Part shown: positions 42,986-52,688 of the stretch, in pieces | Layout: each line of letters starts with the position of its first letter | Position numbering within the stretch: the stretch's first letter is position 1 | DNA from: Kluyvera genomosp. 1 | GTDB lineage: Bacteria > Pseudomonadota > Gammaproteobacteria > Enterobacterales > Enterobacteriaceae | Length of the DNA: 64,000 nt | Assembly (NCBI RefSeq): GCF_001266615.1 | Contig: NZ_LGHZ01000014.1 | Span: forward strand, 1-64,000 | Reading direction: 5' to 3' | Notes under the pieces: model-generated | The model's input: the letters and a program-made list of their open reading frames with translations, nothing else | The model's database searches: none | What the model was told of the DNA's origin: nothing | Translations under genes and position numbers: made by a program

Positions 42986-45900
42986 ATGAGCAAACTACTG
43001 GATCGCTTTCGCTACTTTAAGCAGAAAGGCGAGACTTTTGCCAACGGTCACGGACAGGTCTATGACAACAACCGTGATTGGGAAGATAGCTACCGTCAGC
43101 GCTGGCAGTTCGACAAAATCGTCCGCTCCACGCACGGGGTGAACTGTACGGGCTCATGCAGCTGGAAAATTTACGTCAAGAATGGCCTGGTCACCTGGGA
43201 AACCCAGCAGACCGATTACCCGCGAACCCGTCCCGACCTGCCCAACCACGAACCGCGCGGATGCCCTCGCGGCGCCAGCTACTCCTGGTATCTGTATAGC
43301 GCTAACCGTCTGAAGTATCCGCTGGCACGCAGAAAGCTCATTGAACTGTGGCGTGAAGCGCTGGCGCAAAACCCGGACCCGGTACTGGCCTGGGACAGTA
43401 TTATGCAAAGCCCGGAAAAGACCCGCAGCTACAAAGAGGCACGCGGCAAAGGCGGTTTTGTGCGTTCATCGTGGAAAGAGCTTAACCAGCTGATTGCCGC
43501 GGCCAACGTCTGGACCATTAAAAACTACGGCCCGGACCGCGTAGCGGGGTTCTCGCCGATTCCAGCCATGTCGATGGTTTCGTATGCCGCCGGGACTCGC
43601 TACCTGTCGCTAATTGGTGGGACGTGTTTAAGTTTCTACGATTGGTATTGCGATCTGCCACCCGCTTCGCCAATGACCTGGGGCGAGCAGACCGACGTAC
43701 CAGAATCTGCCGACTGGTATAACTCCAGCTATATCATCGCCTGGGGCTCTAACGTCCCGCAGACGCGTACCCCGGATGCCCACTTCTTCACCGAAGTGCG
43801 CTACAAGGGCACAAAAACCGTTGCAATTACCCCCGATTTCTCTGAAGTCGCCAAGCTCAGCGACCAGTGGCTGGCCCCCAAACAGGGTACCGATAGCGCA
43901 CTGGCGATGGCCATGGGGCATGTGATTCTCAAAGCCTTCCACCTCGATAATCCTAGCGATTACTTTATCAACTATTGCCGCCGCTACACCGACATGCCGA
44001 TGCTGGTGATGCTCGACAGCCGCGATGACGGCTCGTACGCGGCAGGCCGTATGCTGCGCGCCTCCGACCTGATTGATGGGCTGGGCGAAAGCAACAATCC
44101 AGAATGGAAAACCGTAGCCTATGACAGCAACGGCGAACTGGTGGTCCCTAATGGTTCTATTGGTTTCCGCTGGGGTGAGAAAGGCAAATGGAACCTGCAA
44201 ACGTTGGCCGGGGGTAAAGAGAGTGAACTGACGCTGTCGCTTATTGATAAGCGCGACACCGTTGCCGGCGTAGCATTCCCCTACTTTGGCGGCAACGAAA
44301 ATCCGCATTTCAGAAGCGTGAAGCAGGATCCTATTCTGGTGCGCAAGGTTCCCGCGAAACAGTTGACCTTTGCCGACGGCAGTAGCCGTCTGGTGGTCAG
44401 CGTCTACGATCTGGTGCTGGCAAACTACGGGCTCGATCGCGGCCTGGATGATGAACTGGCGGCAAAAGGTTTCGATGAGGTCAAAGCCTATACCCCGGCC
44501 TGGGCGGAGCAAATCACCGGCGTTTCACGGCATAACATCGAAAAAATTGCCCTTGAGTTTGCCGACACTGCGCATAAAACGCACGGCCGCTCGATGATTA
44601 TCCTCGGTGCTGGGGTCAACCACTGGTACCACATGGACATGAACTACCGTGGCATGATCAACATGCTGGTATTCTGCGGCTGCGTCGGCCAAAGCGGCGG
44701 CGGCTGGGCGCACTATGTCGGCCAGGAAAAGCTGCGTCCACAGACCGGTTGGTTACCGCTGGCGTTCGCGCTGGACTGGAACCGCCCGCCGCGCCAGATG
44801 AACAGTACCTCCTACTTCTACAATCACGCCAGCCAGTGGCGCTATGAGAAGCTGACCGCCCAGGAATTGCTCTCACCGTTGGCCAATCCGGATAAATACA
44901 CCGGTCATCTGATCGACTTTAACGTCCGCGCCGAGCGTATGGGCTGGCTGCCGTCCGCTCCGCAGCTTAACGTCAACCCATTGACGGTGAAAGCTAAAGC
45001 CGATGCACTGGGAATGACTGCGCAGGAATACACGGTACAGGCGCTGAAATCCGGCGATATCCGCATGGCCTGCGAACAGCCTGATAATGGCAAAAACCAT
45101 CCACGTAACATGTTTATCTGGCGTTCCAACCTGCTGGGTTCCTCCGGTAAGGGCCATGAATACATGCTGAAGTATCTGCTGGGCGCCGATAGCGGGATTC
45201 AGGGCGAGGATTTGGGCTCAACCGATGACGTCAAACCGGAAGAAGTGGAATGGCAGACCGCCGCGCTGGAAGGCAAGCTCGACCTGCTGGTGACGCTCGA
45301 TTTCCGGATGTCCAGTACCTGTCTGTTCTCCGATATCGTCCTGCCGACCGCCACCTGGTATGAAAAAGACGATATGAACACCTCGGATATGCATCCGTTT
45401 ATCCACCCGCTATCCGCCGCCGTTGACCCTGCCTGGGAGTCAAAAAGCGACTGGGAAATCTACAAAGGGATCGCCAAATCATTCTCGGAAATCTGTCAGG
45501 GGCATCTGGGCACCGAAACCGACGTGGTTCTGCAACCGCTGCAACACGACTCCCCGGCGGAGCTGGCGCAGCCGTTTGCTATCCAGGACTGGCGTAAAGG
45601 CGAATGTGACCTCATTCCGGGCAAAACCGCGCCGAATATTATTGCCGTTGAACGCGACTATCCAGCCACCTACGAGCGCTTTACCTCCCTCGGCCCGTTG
45701 ATGGATAAGCTCGGTAACGGCGGTAAAGGGATTGCATGGAAAACCCAGACCGAAGTCGATTTCCTCGGCAAGCTTAATTACGTCAAGCTCGATGGCCCGG
45801 CGAAAGGTCGCCCTTGTATTGAAACCGCGATTGACGCCTCGGAGGTGATTCTCGCCCTCGCCCCGGAAACCAACGGCCAGGTGGCGGTAAAAGCCTGGGA

Positions 45901-46726
45901 GGCGCTGGGTGAATTCACCGGGCTGGACCACAAACACCTGGCAACCAACAAAGAAGACGAAAAAATCCGCTTCCGCGATATTCAGGCACAGCCACGCAAG
46001 ATTATCTCCAGTCCGACCTGGTCCGGTCTGGAAGATGAGCACGTTTCCTACAATGCGGGCTATACCAACGTTCACGAGCTCATTCCATGGCGTACCGTCT
46101 CTGGCCGCCAGTCGCTGTATCAGGATCACCCGTGGATGCGCGATTTCGGCGAAAGCCTGGTGGCCTATCGCCCGCCTATCGACACGCGCAGCGTCAGCCA
46201 TATGAACGCGATCCCGCCGAACGGTTTCCCGGAAAAAGCGCTCAACTTCCTGACGCCGCACCAGAAATGGGGCATTCACTCCACCTACAGCGAAAACCTG
46301 CTGATGCTGACGCTGTCACGCGGCGGGCCGATTGTCTGGCTGAGTGAGACCGATGCCAAAGAGCTGGGGATTGCCGATAACGACTGGATTGAAGCCTTCA
46401 ACGCCAACGGTGCATTGACCGCCCGCGCGGTGGTCAGCCAGCGCGTTCCACCGGGCATGACCATGATGTACCACGCGCAGGAACGCATCATGAATATTCC
46501 AGGCTCGGAGATTACCGGACGACGCGGCGGCATTCACAACTCCGTCACCCGCATCTGCCCGAAACCCACCCACATGATTGGCGGCTACGCTCAGCTGGCC
46601 TACAGCTTCAACTACTACGGAACGGTCGGTTCGAACCGTGATGAGTTCATTATGATTCGCAAAATGAAAAATATTAATTGGCTGGATGATGAAGGCAATG
46701 ATCAGGTTCAGGAGGCGTCAAAATGA
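42986..46726 (+). CDS. narZ: NarZ, nitrate reductase Z alpha (molybdenum) subunit
   Basis: 1246 residues (E. coli 1246). N-terminal iron-sulfur site of NarG type with His as one ligand: STHGVNCTGSCSWKIYV then GCPRGASYSW. bis-MGD molybdenum region with the aspartate-containing YDWYCDLPPASPMTWGEQTD. It reduces nitrate to nitrite on the cytoplasmic side with electrons from NarY. AGGAG lies 9 nt before the ATG. NarZ rather than NarG is called from the context narU-narZYWV and closer agreement with E. coli NarZ; this second nitrate reductase is RpoS-controlled in E. coli. Confidence 0.93.
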   Translation: MSKLLDRFRYFKQKGETFANGHGQVYDNNRDWEDSYRQRWQFDKIVRSTHGVNCTGSCSWKIYVKNGLVTWETQQTDYPRTRPDLPNHEPRGCPRGASYSWYLYSANRLKYPLARRKLIELWREALAQNPDPVLAWDSIMQSPEKTRSYKEARGKGGFVRSSWKELNQLIAAANVWTIKNYGPDRVAGFSPIPAMSMVSYAAGTRYLSLIGGTCLSFYDWYCDLPPASPMTWGEQTDVPESADWYNSSYIIAWGSNVPQTRTPDAHFFTEVRYKGTKTVAITPDFSEVAKLSDQWLAPKQGTDSALAMAMGHVILKAFHLDNPSDYFINYCRRYTDMPMLVMLDSRDDGSYAAGRMLRASDLIDGLGESNNPEWKTVAYDSNGELVVPNGSIGFRWGEKGKWNLQTLAGGKESELTLSLIDKRDTVAGVAFPYFGGNENPHFRSVKQDPILVRKVPAKQLTFADGSSRLVVSVYDLVLANYGLDRGLDDELAAKGFDEVKAYTPAWAEQITGVSRHNIEKIALEFADTAHKTHGRSMIILGAGVNHWYHMDMNYRGMINMLVFCGCVGQSGGGWAHYVGQEKLRPQTGWLPLAFALDWNRPPRQMNSTSYFYNHASQWRYEKLTAQELLSPLANPDKYTGHLIDFNVRAERMGWLPSAPQLNVNPLTVKAKADALGMTAQEYTVQALKSGDIRMACEQPDNGKNHPRNMFIWRSNLLGSSGKGHEYMLKYLLGADSGIQGEDLGSTDDVKPEEVEWQTAALEGKLDLLVTLDFRMSSTCLFSDIVLPTATWYEKDDMNTSDMHPFIHPLSAAVDPAWESKSDWEIYKGIAKSFSEICQGHLGTETDVVLQPLQHDSPAELAQPFAIQDWRKGECDLIPGKTAPNIIAVERDYPATYERFTSLGPLMDKLGNGGKGIAWKTQTEVDFLGKLNYVKLDGPAKGRPCIETAIDASEVILALAPETNGQVAVKAWEALGEFTGLDHKHLATNKEDEKIRFRDIQAQPRKIISSPTWSGLEDEHVSYNAGYTNVHELIPWRTVSGRQSLYQDHPWMRDFGESLVAYRPPIDTRSVSHMNAIPPNGFPEKALNFLTPHQKWGIHSTYSENLLMLTLSRGGPIVWLSETDAKELGIADNDWIEAFNANGALTARAVVSQRVPPGMTMMYHAQERIMNIPGSEITGRRGGIHNSVTRICPKPTHMIGGYAQLAYSFNYYGTVGSNRDEFIMIRKMKNINWLDDEGNDQVQEASK

Positions 46727-48249
46727 AGATACGCTCACAGGTTGGAATGGTTTTAAACCTCGATAAATGCATCGGCTGCCACACCTGCTCCGTGACCTGT
46801 AAAAACGTCTGGAGCAGTCGTGAAGGGATGGAGTACGCCTGGTTTAACAACGTGGAAACCAAGCCCGGCATCGGGTTCCCTAAAGATTGGGAGAACCAGG
46901 AAAAATGGCAAGGCGGATGGGTGCGCGGCATTACCGGAAAGCTCACCCCGCGCATGGGTGGCCGCGTCAACGTGCTGGCAAAAATCTTCGCTAACCCGCT
47001 GATTCCTGGTATCGATGATTACTACGAGCCGTTTACCTACGACTATCAGCATTTGCACAACGCGCCGGAAGGCAAAAACCTGCCGACTGCCCGTCCGCGC
47101 TCGCTGATTAGCGGCCAGCGGATGAACAAAATTGAGTGGGGTCCAAACTGGGAAGAGCTGCTCGGCGGCGAATTTGAAAAACGCGCCCATGACCAGAACT
47201 TCACGGCGATGCAAAAAGAGATGTACGGCCAGTTCGAAAACACCTTCATGATGTATCTGCCGCGCCTGTGCGAACACTGCCTCAACCCGAGCTGCGTCGC
47301 CACCTGCCCGAGCGGCGCCATCTACAAGCGTGAAGAAGACGGCATTGTGCTGATCGACCAGGATAAATGCCGCGGCTGGCGGATGTGCATCAGCGGCTGT
47401 CCGTATAAAAAAATCTACTTCAACTGGAAAAGCGGGAAATCCGAAAAATGCATTTTCTGCTACCCGCGCATTGAGTCCGGTCAACCGACCGTCTGTTCAG
47501 AAACCTGCGTAGGCCGCATTCGCTACCTTGGTGTGCTGCTCTATGATGCCGACCGCATTGAAGAAGCGGCCAGCACCGAGCGCGAAACCGATCTCTACGA
47601 GCGTCAGTGTGACGTATTCCTTAACCCACACGACCCGGCGGTCATTGAAGAGGCGCTCAAGCAAGGCATCACGCAAAATACCCTTGATGCCGCTCAGCGT
47701 TCGCCGGTGTACAAAATGGCGATGGACTGGAAGCTGGCCCTGCCGCTGCACCCGGAATACCGCACGTTGCCGATGGTGTGGTACGTTCCGCCATTGTCAC
47801 CCATTCAATCCGTTGCCGATGCGGGCGGCCTGCCAAAAACCGACAGCATTCTGCCTGCGGTCGAAAGCCTGCGTATCCCGGTGCAGTATCTGGCCAACAT
47901 GCTCAGCGCCGGTGATACCGGTCCAGTGCTGCGCGCGCTCAAACGCATGATGGCGATGCGCCACTACAAACGCTCGCAGACGGTTGAAGGTGTGACCGAT
48001 ACCCGCGCGATTGAAGAAGTGGGCCTGAGCGTTGAACAGGTCGAAGAGATGTATCGCTATCTGGCGATTGCCAACTACGAAGACCGCTTCGTGATCCCCA
48101 CCAGCCACCGCGAAATGGCGGAAGATGCCTTTCCGGAGAAAAATGGCTGCGGCTTCACCTTCGGCGACGGCTGCCACGGGTCGGACACCAAGTTCAACCT
48201 GTTTAACAGCCATCGTATTGATGCCATCAACATCGGGGAGAAAGACTAA
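46723..48249 (+). CDS. narY: NarY, nitrate reductase Z beta (iron-sulfur) subunit
   Basis: 508 residues. Cysteine clusters CIGCHTCSVTCKN (about 16-28), CEHCLNPSCVATCP, CRGWRMCISGCP (the W in place of one cysteine marks the [3Fe-4S] cluster, as in NarH) and CIFCYPRIESGQPTVCSETC. It carries electrons from NarV to NarZ. Overlaps narZ by 4 bp (ATGA) and narW by one base (TAATG). Confidence 0.95.
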   Translation: MKIRSQVGMVLNLDKCIGCHTCSVTCKNVWSSREGMEYAWFNNVETKPGIGFPKDWENQEKWQGGWVRGITGKLTPRMGGRVNVLAKIFANPLIPGIDDYYEPFTYDYQHLHNAPEGKNLPTARPRSLISGQRMNKIEWGPNWEELLGGEFEKRAHDQNFTAMQKEMYGQFENTFMMYLPRLCEHCLNPSCVATCPSGAIYKREEDGIVLIDQDKCRGWRMCISGCPYKKIYFNWKSGKSEKCIFCYPRIESGQPTVCSETCVGRIRYLGVLLYDADRIEEAASTERETDLYERQCDVFLNPHDPAVIEEALKQGITQNTLDAAQRSPVYKMAMDWKLALPLHPEYRTLPMVWYVPPLSPIQSVADAGGLPKTDSILPAVESLRIPVQYLANMLSAGDTGPVLRALKRMMAMRHYKRSQTVEGVTDTRAIEEVGLSVEQVEEMYRYLAIANYEDRFVIPTSHREMAEDAFPEKNGCGFTFGDGCHGSDTKFNLFNSHRIDAINIGEKD

Positions 48250-48944
48250 TGCGGATCCTGAAAATCATCGGGCTGCTGCTGGAATACCCCGATGAGCTCA
48301 GTTGGGAGAACAAAGACGAGCTGTTCTCCCTTATCGACAGCGATGCGCCAGTGCTGCGTCCTTTCCTCGAGCAGCATCTGGGCGTTGCGCTACTCGATAA
48401 ACAGGCCGAATGGTGTGAAATCTTCGAGCGCGGTCGCGCCACCTCGCTGCTGCTGTTTGAACACGTGCACGCCGAATCGCGCGATCGCGGTCAGGCGATG
48501 GTCGAGCTGATGACGCAATACGAACAGGTCGGTTTGCAGTTGGATTGCCGCGAGCTGCCTGATTATCTACCGCTGTATCTCGAATACCTGAGTATTTTGC
48601 CTGACGCACAGGCGCGCGAGGGCTTGCAGAACGTCGCGCCGATTCTGGCGCTACTCGGTGGGCGACTGAAACAGCGTGAAGCGCCGTGGTATCAGCTGTT
48701 TGATACCCTGCTGGCGCTGGCCAACACCACATTATCAAGTGACAGTGTCACTAAACAGGTGGCGGGTGAAGCACGCGATGACACCCGTCAGGCGCTGGAT
48801 GCGGTATGGGAAGAGGAACAGGTGAAGTTTATCGAAGATAACGCTACCGCCTGCGACAGTTCCCCACTGCAAAGCTATCAACGACGCTTTAGCCAGGACG
48901 TGGCGCCACAGTACGTGGACGTCCGTGCGGGAGGCCCGAAATGA
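48249..48944 (+). CDS. narW: NarW, nitrate reductase Z assembly chaperone
   Basis: 231 residues. NarJ/TorD-family chaperone: starts [20 protein letters not shown], then [19 protein letters not shown] (the most conserved stretch) and [16 protein letters not shown]. It binds the NarZ N-terminus until molybdenum cofactor and clusters are inserted and is not part of the final enzyme. Overlaps narV by 4 bp. Confidence 0.93.
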   Translation: MRILKIIGLLLEYPDELSWENKDELFSLIDSDAPVLRPFLEQHLGVALLDKQAEWCEIFERGRATSLLLFEHVHAESRDRGQAMVELMTQYEQVGLQLDCRELPDYLPLYLEYLSILPDAQAREGLQNVAPILALLGGRLKQREAPWYQLFDTLLALANTTLSSDSVTKQVAGEARDDTRQALDAVWEEEQVKFIEDNATACDSSPLQSYQRRFSQDVAPQYVDVRAGGPK

Positions 48945-49621
48945 TACAGTATCTCAACGTCTTCTTTTACGATATCTACCCCTACCTCTGCGGGACGGTG
49001 TTTCTGCTCGGAAGCTGGCTGCGTTACGACTACGGGCAGTACACCTGGCGCGCCTCTTCAAGCCAGATGCTCGACAAACGCGGCATGGTGCTGTGGTCAA
49101 ATCTGTTTCACGTCGGCATTCTGGGGATCTTCTTCGGCCACTTCTTCGGCATGCTGACACCGCACTGGGTTTATGAGTCCTGGCTGCCGCTGTCGCAGAA
49201 ACAGCTGATGGCGATGATTCTCGGCGGCGCCTGCGGCGTGTTGACACTGGTTGGCGGCGCGGGTCTGTTGATTCGCCGCCTCACCAACCCGCGCATTCGC
49301 GCTACGTCCAGCACCGCCGATATCCTGATCCTCAGCATTTTGCTGATCCAGTGCTGCCTCGGCCTGACCACCATTCCGTTCTCCGCCCAGCATCCGGACG
49401 GCAGCGAAATGCTGAAACTGGTGGACTGGGCGCAGGCGGTGGTCACCTTCCACGGCGGCGCTTCGGCGCATCTTGACGGCGTGGCGTGGGTTTATCGCGT
49501 GCATCTGGTGCTGGGGATGACCATTTTCCTGCTGTTCCCGTTCACCCGTCTGGTTCACGTGTGGAGCGCGCCAATCGAGTATCTAACCCGCCGTTATCAG
49601 GTGGTGCGTTCTCGTCGCTAA
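48941..49621 (+). CDS. narV: NarV, nitrate reductase Z gamma (cytochrome b) subunit
   Basis: 226 residues, five membrane helices. Heme-b histidines: [21 protein letters not shown] in helix 2 and [25 protein letters not shown] near the C-terminus. It oxidises quinol at the periplasmic side and passes electrons to NarY. Ends 20 bp before a strong terminator. Confidence 0.95.
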   Translation: MIQYLNVFFYDIYPYLCGTVFLLGSWLRYDYGQYTWRASSSQMLDKRGMVLWSNLFHVGILGIFFGHFFGMLTPHWVYESWLPLSQKQLMAMILGGACGVLTLVGGAGLLIRRLTNPRIRATSSTADILILSILLIQCCLGLTTIPFSAQHPDGSEMLKLVDWAQAVVTFHGGASAHLDGVAWVYRVHLVLGMTIFLLFPFTRLVHVWSAPIEYLTRRYQVVRSRR

Positions 49622-49641
49622 CAATGTTATTCCCTCTTCCC

Positions 49642-49673
49642 CCCGGCCGAGCGCAGCGACGCCGGGTTTTTTT
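49642..49673 (+). terminator. Terminator of narUZYWV
   Basis: CCCGGC (49642-49647) pairs with GCCGGG (49661-49666) across CGAGCGCAGCGAC, followed by seven Ts. Core like the terminator at 29883. Confidence 0.88.
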
Positions 49674-49857
49674 ATGCCACAAGAAAATTCTAAACGCTGA
49701 CTCAACAACAATATTCTTTGCCTTCCTTAATTAAAATCTCGCGCTATATTACGCTCATCAAATGAATCACAAGCCACGAGGTCCAGAAAATATCATTTAC
49801 CGCCCTGTTCAATTCAAGGCGATAAATATCAGCAAGCTCGGCCAGTTTATTAATAAT

Positions 49858-50035
49858 CTTGTTATGGCGAGGCTCCTGAATAAACATAAGTTATCGCCCT
49901 GGTGGTATCGAGAGAGACCATCACAGGGAAATACAGGCATCCATCGAATCAAGGTGTTGCCAAGATAACTTCTGACGGCATTAGGCCGGACAGATACGTT
50001 GTTCAGTGCTAAAACCGGGACGTAGGGATTCTTCT
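49858..50035 (+). ncRNA. M-box (ykoK) magnesium riboswitch
   Basis: The leader contains the conserved M-box landmarks in order: GTTATGGCGAGGCTCCTGAA (49861-49880), the P1-closing TTATCGCC, the P4-type GGTATCGAGAGAGACC (near 49902-49919), ACAGGCATCC and the 3' block AGTGCTAAA...GACGTAGGGATT. I call it from memory of the Rfam M-box pattern. In this RNA class, Mg2+ binding compacts the aptamer and switches expression off. The gene that follows is an MgtE-type Mg2+ transporter, the usual partner. It fills most of the 469-bp gap between narV and that gene; 49674-49857 shows nothing else. Confidence 0.75.
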
Positions 50036-50056
50036 CAGCTCTTCCAGTTTTGTTCG

Positions 50057-50082
50057 CCCTATAAGCGCGTTTTTCTATAGGG
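50057..50082 (+). promoter_or_regulatory. Hairpin that can mask the mgtE ribosome site
   Basis: CCCTATA (50057-50063) pairs with TATAGGG (50076-50082); the second arm holds the AGGG ribosome site 8 nt before the ATG. A run of Ts lies in the loop. Probably the expression platform of the riboswitch. Confidence 0.6.
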
Positions 50083-50090
50083 AATTTCCA

Positions 50091-51104
50091 ATGTCACATA
50101 TTCAAGCAACAGCACCATTTTACTCAGTCGACCAACATGCTGGCGATATTATCTCAAGCTATATGTCCAGAGATTTTATTTCCCTGCCGGAACATCTGAA
50201 TATCAAAGAAGCGCGAGAGCTTTTTTTACAGATATTAAATGACGATCATTTTCCGTGCGCGGTATTTGTCGTCGATGGCGAAAACCTGCGCGGCATACTA
50301 TCGACACGCAAATTACTGCAAGCAACCGATGACCATCAGCCGCTAACGCAATTAATGGGTGCGACGCTGTTTCACGTCGGCCCGCAGGACTCGCGAGCCG
50401 TTGCCGCCAGCATCATTGAAAAACACCACCTGACACTGCTGCCGGTTATCGACAACGGTAAACTTATCGGCTGTTTGAACGAAAAAGAGATCGCCCAGCT
50501 GCTCGAGGACGAAGTGACGGAAGATGCGCAGCTCCAGGGCGCCACCCTGCCGCTGGATAAACCGTATCTGGACATCAGCCCGGTCATGCTGTGGAAGAAG
50601 CGCGCGGTGTGGCTGCTGCTGCTGTTTATCGCCGAAGCCTACACCAGCAGCGTGATTCAGCATTTCGAAGAGGCGCTAGAGTCGGCGATTGCGCTGGCCT
50701 TCTTTATCCCGCTGTTGATTGGTACCGGCGGGAACAGCGGGACGCAGATCACCTCAACGCTGGTGCGCGCCATGGCGCTGGGCGAAGTCGGTCTGCGCGA
50801 CCTGGGGCGCATTTTACGCAAAGAGATGTCAACGGCGGTCCTGGTCGCTATCACGCTGGGGACTGCGGGCTGCATCCGTGCATGGATGATGGGCATTGGC
50901 CCGGAAATCACCTTTATTGTCAGCCTGACGCTGGTGTGCGTGACGCTATGGAGTGCGGTCGTGTCGTCGGTTATTCCGCTGGTGATTAAGCGCCTGGGGA
51001 TCGACCCGGCGGTGGTTTCAGCACCGTTTATCGCCACGCTGATTGACGGCACAGGGCTGATTATTTACTTCAAAATTGCCCAGCATTTCTTAGGCCTGAA
51101 CTAA
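50091..51104 (+). CDS. MgtE-type Mg2+ transporter, short form
   Basis: 337 residues, against about 450 for full MgtE. The N-terminal superhelical domain is missing; a CBS pair (about 22-150: FISLPEHLNIKEARELF and FHVGPQDSRAVAASIIEKHH) leads to the membrane domain (about 165-335) with FIPLLIGTGGNSGTQITSTL and the closing VSAPFIATLIDGTGLIIYFKIA, which hold the ion-path residues. The membrane part has about five helices. Likely imports Mg2+ when the upstream M-box senses low Mg2+. No homologue sits here in E. coli K-12. Confidence 0.87.
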   Translation: MSHIQATAPFYSVDQHAGDIISSYMSRDFISLPEHLNIKEARELFLQILNDDHFPCAVFVVDGENLRGILSTRKLLQATDDHQPLTQLMGATLFHVGPQDSRAVAASIIEKHHLTLLPVIDNGKLIGCLNEKEIAQLLEDEVTEDAQLQGATLPLDKPYLDISPVMLWKKRAVWLLLLFIAEAYTSSVIQHFEEALESAIALAFFIPLLIGTGGNSGTQITSTLVRAMALGEVGLRDLGRILRKEMSTAVLVAITLGTAGCIRAWMMGIGPEITFIVSLTLVCVTLWSAVVSSVIPLVIKRLGIDPAVVSAPFIATLIDGTGLIIYFKIAQHFLGLN

Positions 51105-51120
51105 CCCATTTATTCGCTGC

Positions 51121-51146
51121 TTCCCGGTCGCTGTTGTGGCCGGGAA
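51121..51146. terminator. Hairpin between mgtE-type and MBL genes
   Basis: TTCCCGG (51121-51127) pairs with CCGGGAA (51140-51146) between convergent genes, 17 bp after the plus-strand stop. Confidence 0.7.
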
Positions 51147-51157
51147 ACTCACGACAC

Positions 51158-51958
51158 CTAGCCTAAAACAAACGTATCGCCGGTTGCCGGAGAAATCACC
51201 TGCGGTAGCCACATTTTCCCCCACGCCCCGGTACAATGGCAGCCCATCACGGTATCGACATTCAGCTCCCGCAGGAATCGCCTCACTCGCCACAACTCGC
51301 CAGGCAACGCACTACGCAGATGAAAACCTCCAATCAGCGCGTGTACCTGACGGATACCAGTAATGTTCTGGCACTGGCGTACGATATTCTCCAGCCCCCG
51401 GTGCCCGCAGCCGGTAATGATCACCAAACCGCGATCCGACAGATAAATCAGTACGCCCTCATCGGTCACGTAGTCCGTCGCGGTCAACGGACCACCGAGC
51501 ACGCCATAAGCCCGCGGTTTCTCTACCGCAATTTCGCCGGACCAGATAAAACGATCGCTAATCTGCACTGGCGCGCGGGTGTATTCCATACGATGGCGCG
51601 AGTAATCGATGTCGAGTGAGAGTTTTTTGATTTTACGCTGGAATCCAGCAAACGAGAGCGCGGCAAAGCGTTCATGCCCCAGATCGGGATGGCAGATAAT
51701 CCGGCTATTATCCGCCAGCCACGGCACGCCACCGCAGTGATCGTAATGACCGTGAGACAGCACCGTGGCGGTGACATCACTCAGGTCCACGCCCATTAGC
51801 GCCGCGTTGTGCATGAAGCTATCATCGGGGCCAGTATCGAACAAAATGGAGGTCTGATCATCCTGAAGAAGCAGGCTAAGCCCCGCTTTTGCCCGCAACG
51901 CGGGGGGCGCCCCCTCGCTACGGTAGTTTTCCAGAAGTACGCGCAGCGTCAGCGCCAT
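51158..51958 (-). CDS. Metallo-beta-lactamase-fold hydrolase
   Basis: 266 residues. Zinc site SHGHYDHCGG (H69, H71, D73, H74), a later ITGCGHRGLENIV histidine, and IGGFHLRSA near the C-terminus. This is the pattern of the subgroup annotated as 7,8-dihydropterin-6-methyl-4-(beta-D-ribofuranosyl)aminobenzene 5'-phosphate synthase-like, from archaeal relatives, and also of phosphodiesterase-like members. Bacterial substrate unknown. Single gene; convergent with the transporter. Confidence 0.8.
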   Translation of the reverse strand: MALTLRVLLENYRSEGAPPALRAKAGLSLLLQDDQTSILFDTGPDDSFMHNAALMGVDLSDVTATVLSHGHYDHCGGVPWLADNSRIICHPDLGHERFAALSFAGFQRKIKKLSLDIDYSRHRMEYTRAPVQISDRFIWSGEIAVEKPRAYGVLGGPLTATDYVTDEGVLIYLSDRGLVIITGCGHRGLENIVRQCQNITGIRQVHALIGGFHLRSALPGELWRVRRFLRELNVDTVMGCHCTGAWGKMWLPQVISPATGDTFVLG

Positions 51959-52050
51959 CGTCTCCCTTCCCTGATAATGAACCAGATGCCTGGCGGCCCC
52001 CGGTTTCGGCCAATAAAATGAGCCCGTCAGTATAAAGACTCGTCCTTACG

Positions 52051-52602
52051 TTACCGTGATACGCGGCTCATGCTGGAAAATCGCGCCAATCCCTGCACTG
52101 TTTGTTCGACAATATCATTCGGCGGCGAAACGGAAAAAATCTGCACATCACCCAGCGCACTATATTCACCAAACCGCTGGCGAAATTTACGTTCTTCTTT
52201 GTGGGGTTCCAGACCAAAGCCGCGCGTAAGCTGGCGTCCAACGATACAACGACAGGCATCGTCGACGTTCTTGTGCGGCATTAGCAAAACTGACACTCCG
52301 CACTCACGCACCCGCTGGCGATTAATCTGCACAATATCCGGGCGGATATCGGTCGCGAGAAAACCGGATGACAGTGCGAATACCGCGTTTTTCTCTTGTT
52401 CGTTTAATAACGCGGCAAACAGCGCGGCGTTCTGCTCAAGATAGGATTCATAGCCGTGGGTTTGCAGGTACTCGCGAATATTGGCAATGCGTTCGCAAAA
52501 TACCGTATCCAGGTCGATGAAGGGATAATCCAGTCGTTGTGCCAGTAACGCCCCGACGGTGCTTTTGCCCGCACCGCCCGGCCCAATCAGTAATACATGC
52601 AT
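52051..52602 (-). CDS. Shikimate-kinase-like P-loop kinase
   Basis: 183 residues from ATG 52602 (GGAG 5 nt upstream; a GTG two codons earlier is possible). Walker A GPGGAGKST (7-15), DLDTVFCERI (shikimate kinase-like 'D.D' after the P-loop), and LTRGFGLEPHKEERKFRQRF as lid. It belongs to the shikimate kinase/AroK superfamily, but I doubt it is the biosynthetic enzyme, since AroK is elsewhere in enterobacteria and the substrate residues differ. Lies 86 bp after nhoA on the same strand. Confidence 0.72.
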   Translation of the reverse strand: MHVLLIGPGGAGKSTVGALLAQRLDYPFIDLDTVFCERIANIREYLQTHGYESYLEQNAALFAALLNEQEKNAVFALSSGFLATDIRPDIVQINRQRVRECGVSVLLMPHKNVDDACRCIVGRQLTRGFGLEPHKEERKFRQRFGEYSALGDVQIFSVSPPNDIVEQTVQGLARFSSMSRVSR

Positions 52603-52688
52603 GAGCACTCCGCCGCGCGGCCTGGCAAGAAGGCCGCTTTCGATAAAAGAGGATTATCTTAAGCGGCCAACGTATGGCATACCGTGAG

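Noticed and set aside
43628-44512. A 294-codon minus-strand open frame inside narZ
   Set aside because: It lies wholly within narZ, whose coding sequence is clear; similar long antisense frames occur in GC-biased codons (also 45479-46279 and 46753-47484) and show no protein-like motifs.
48736-48756. An AGTGACA/TGTCACT-like palindrome within narW resembling the terminators at 20789 and 24644
   Set aside because: It is inside coding sequence, shorter, and not at a transcript end; likely chance.
49762-49968. A 68-codon plus-strand open frame before the mgtE-type gene
   Set aside because: It overlaps the aptamer part of the M-box leader, has no good ribosome site and resembles no protein; the conserved RNA landmarks explain the sequence better.
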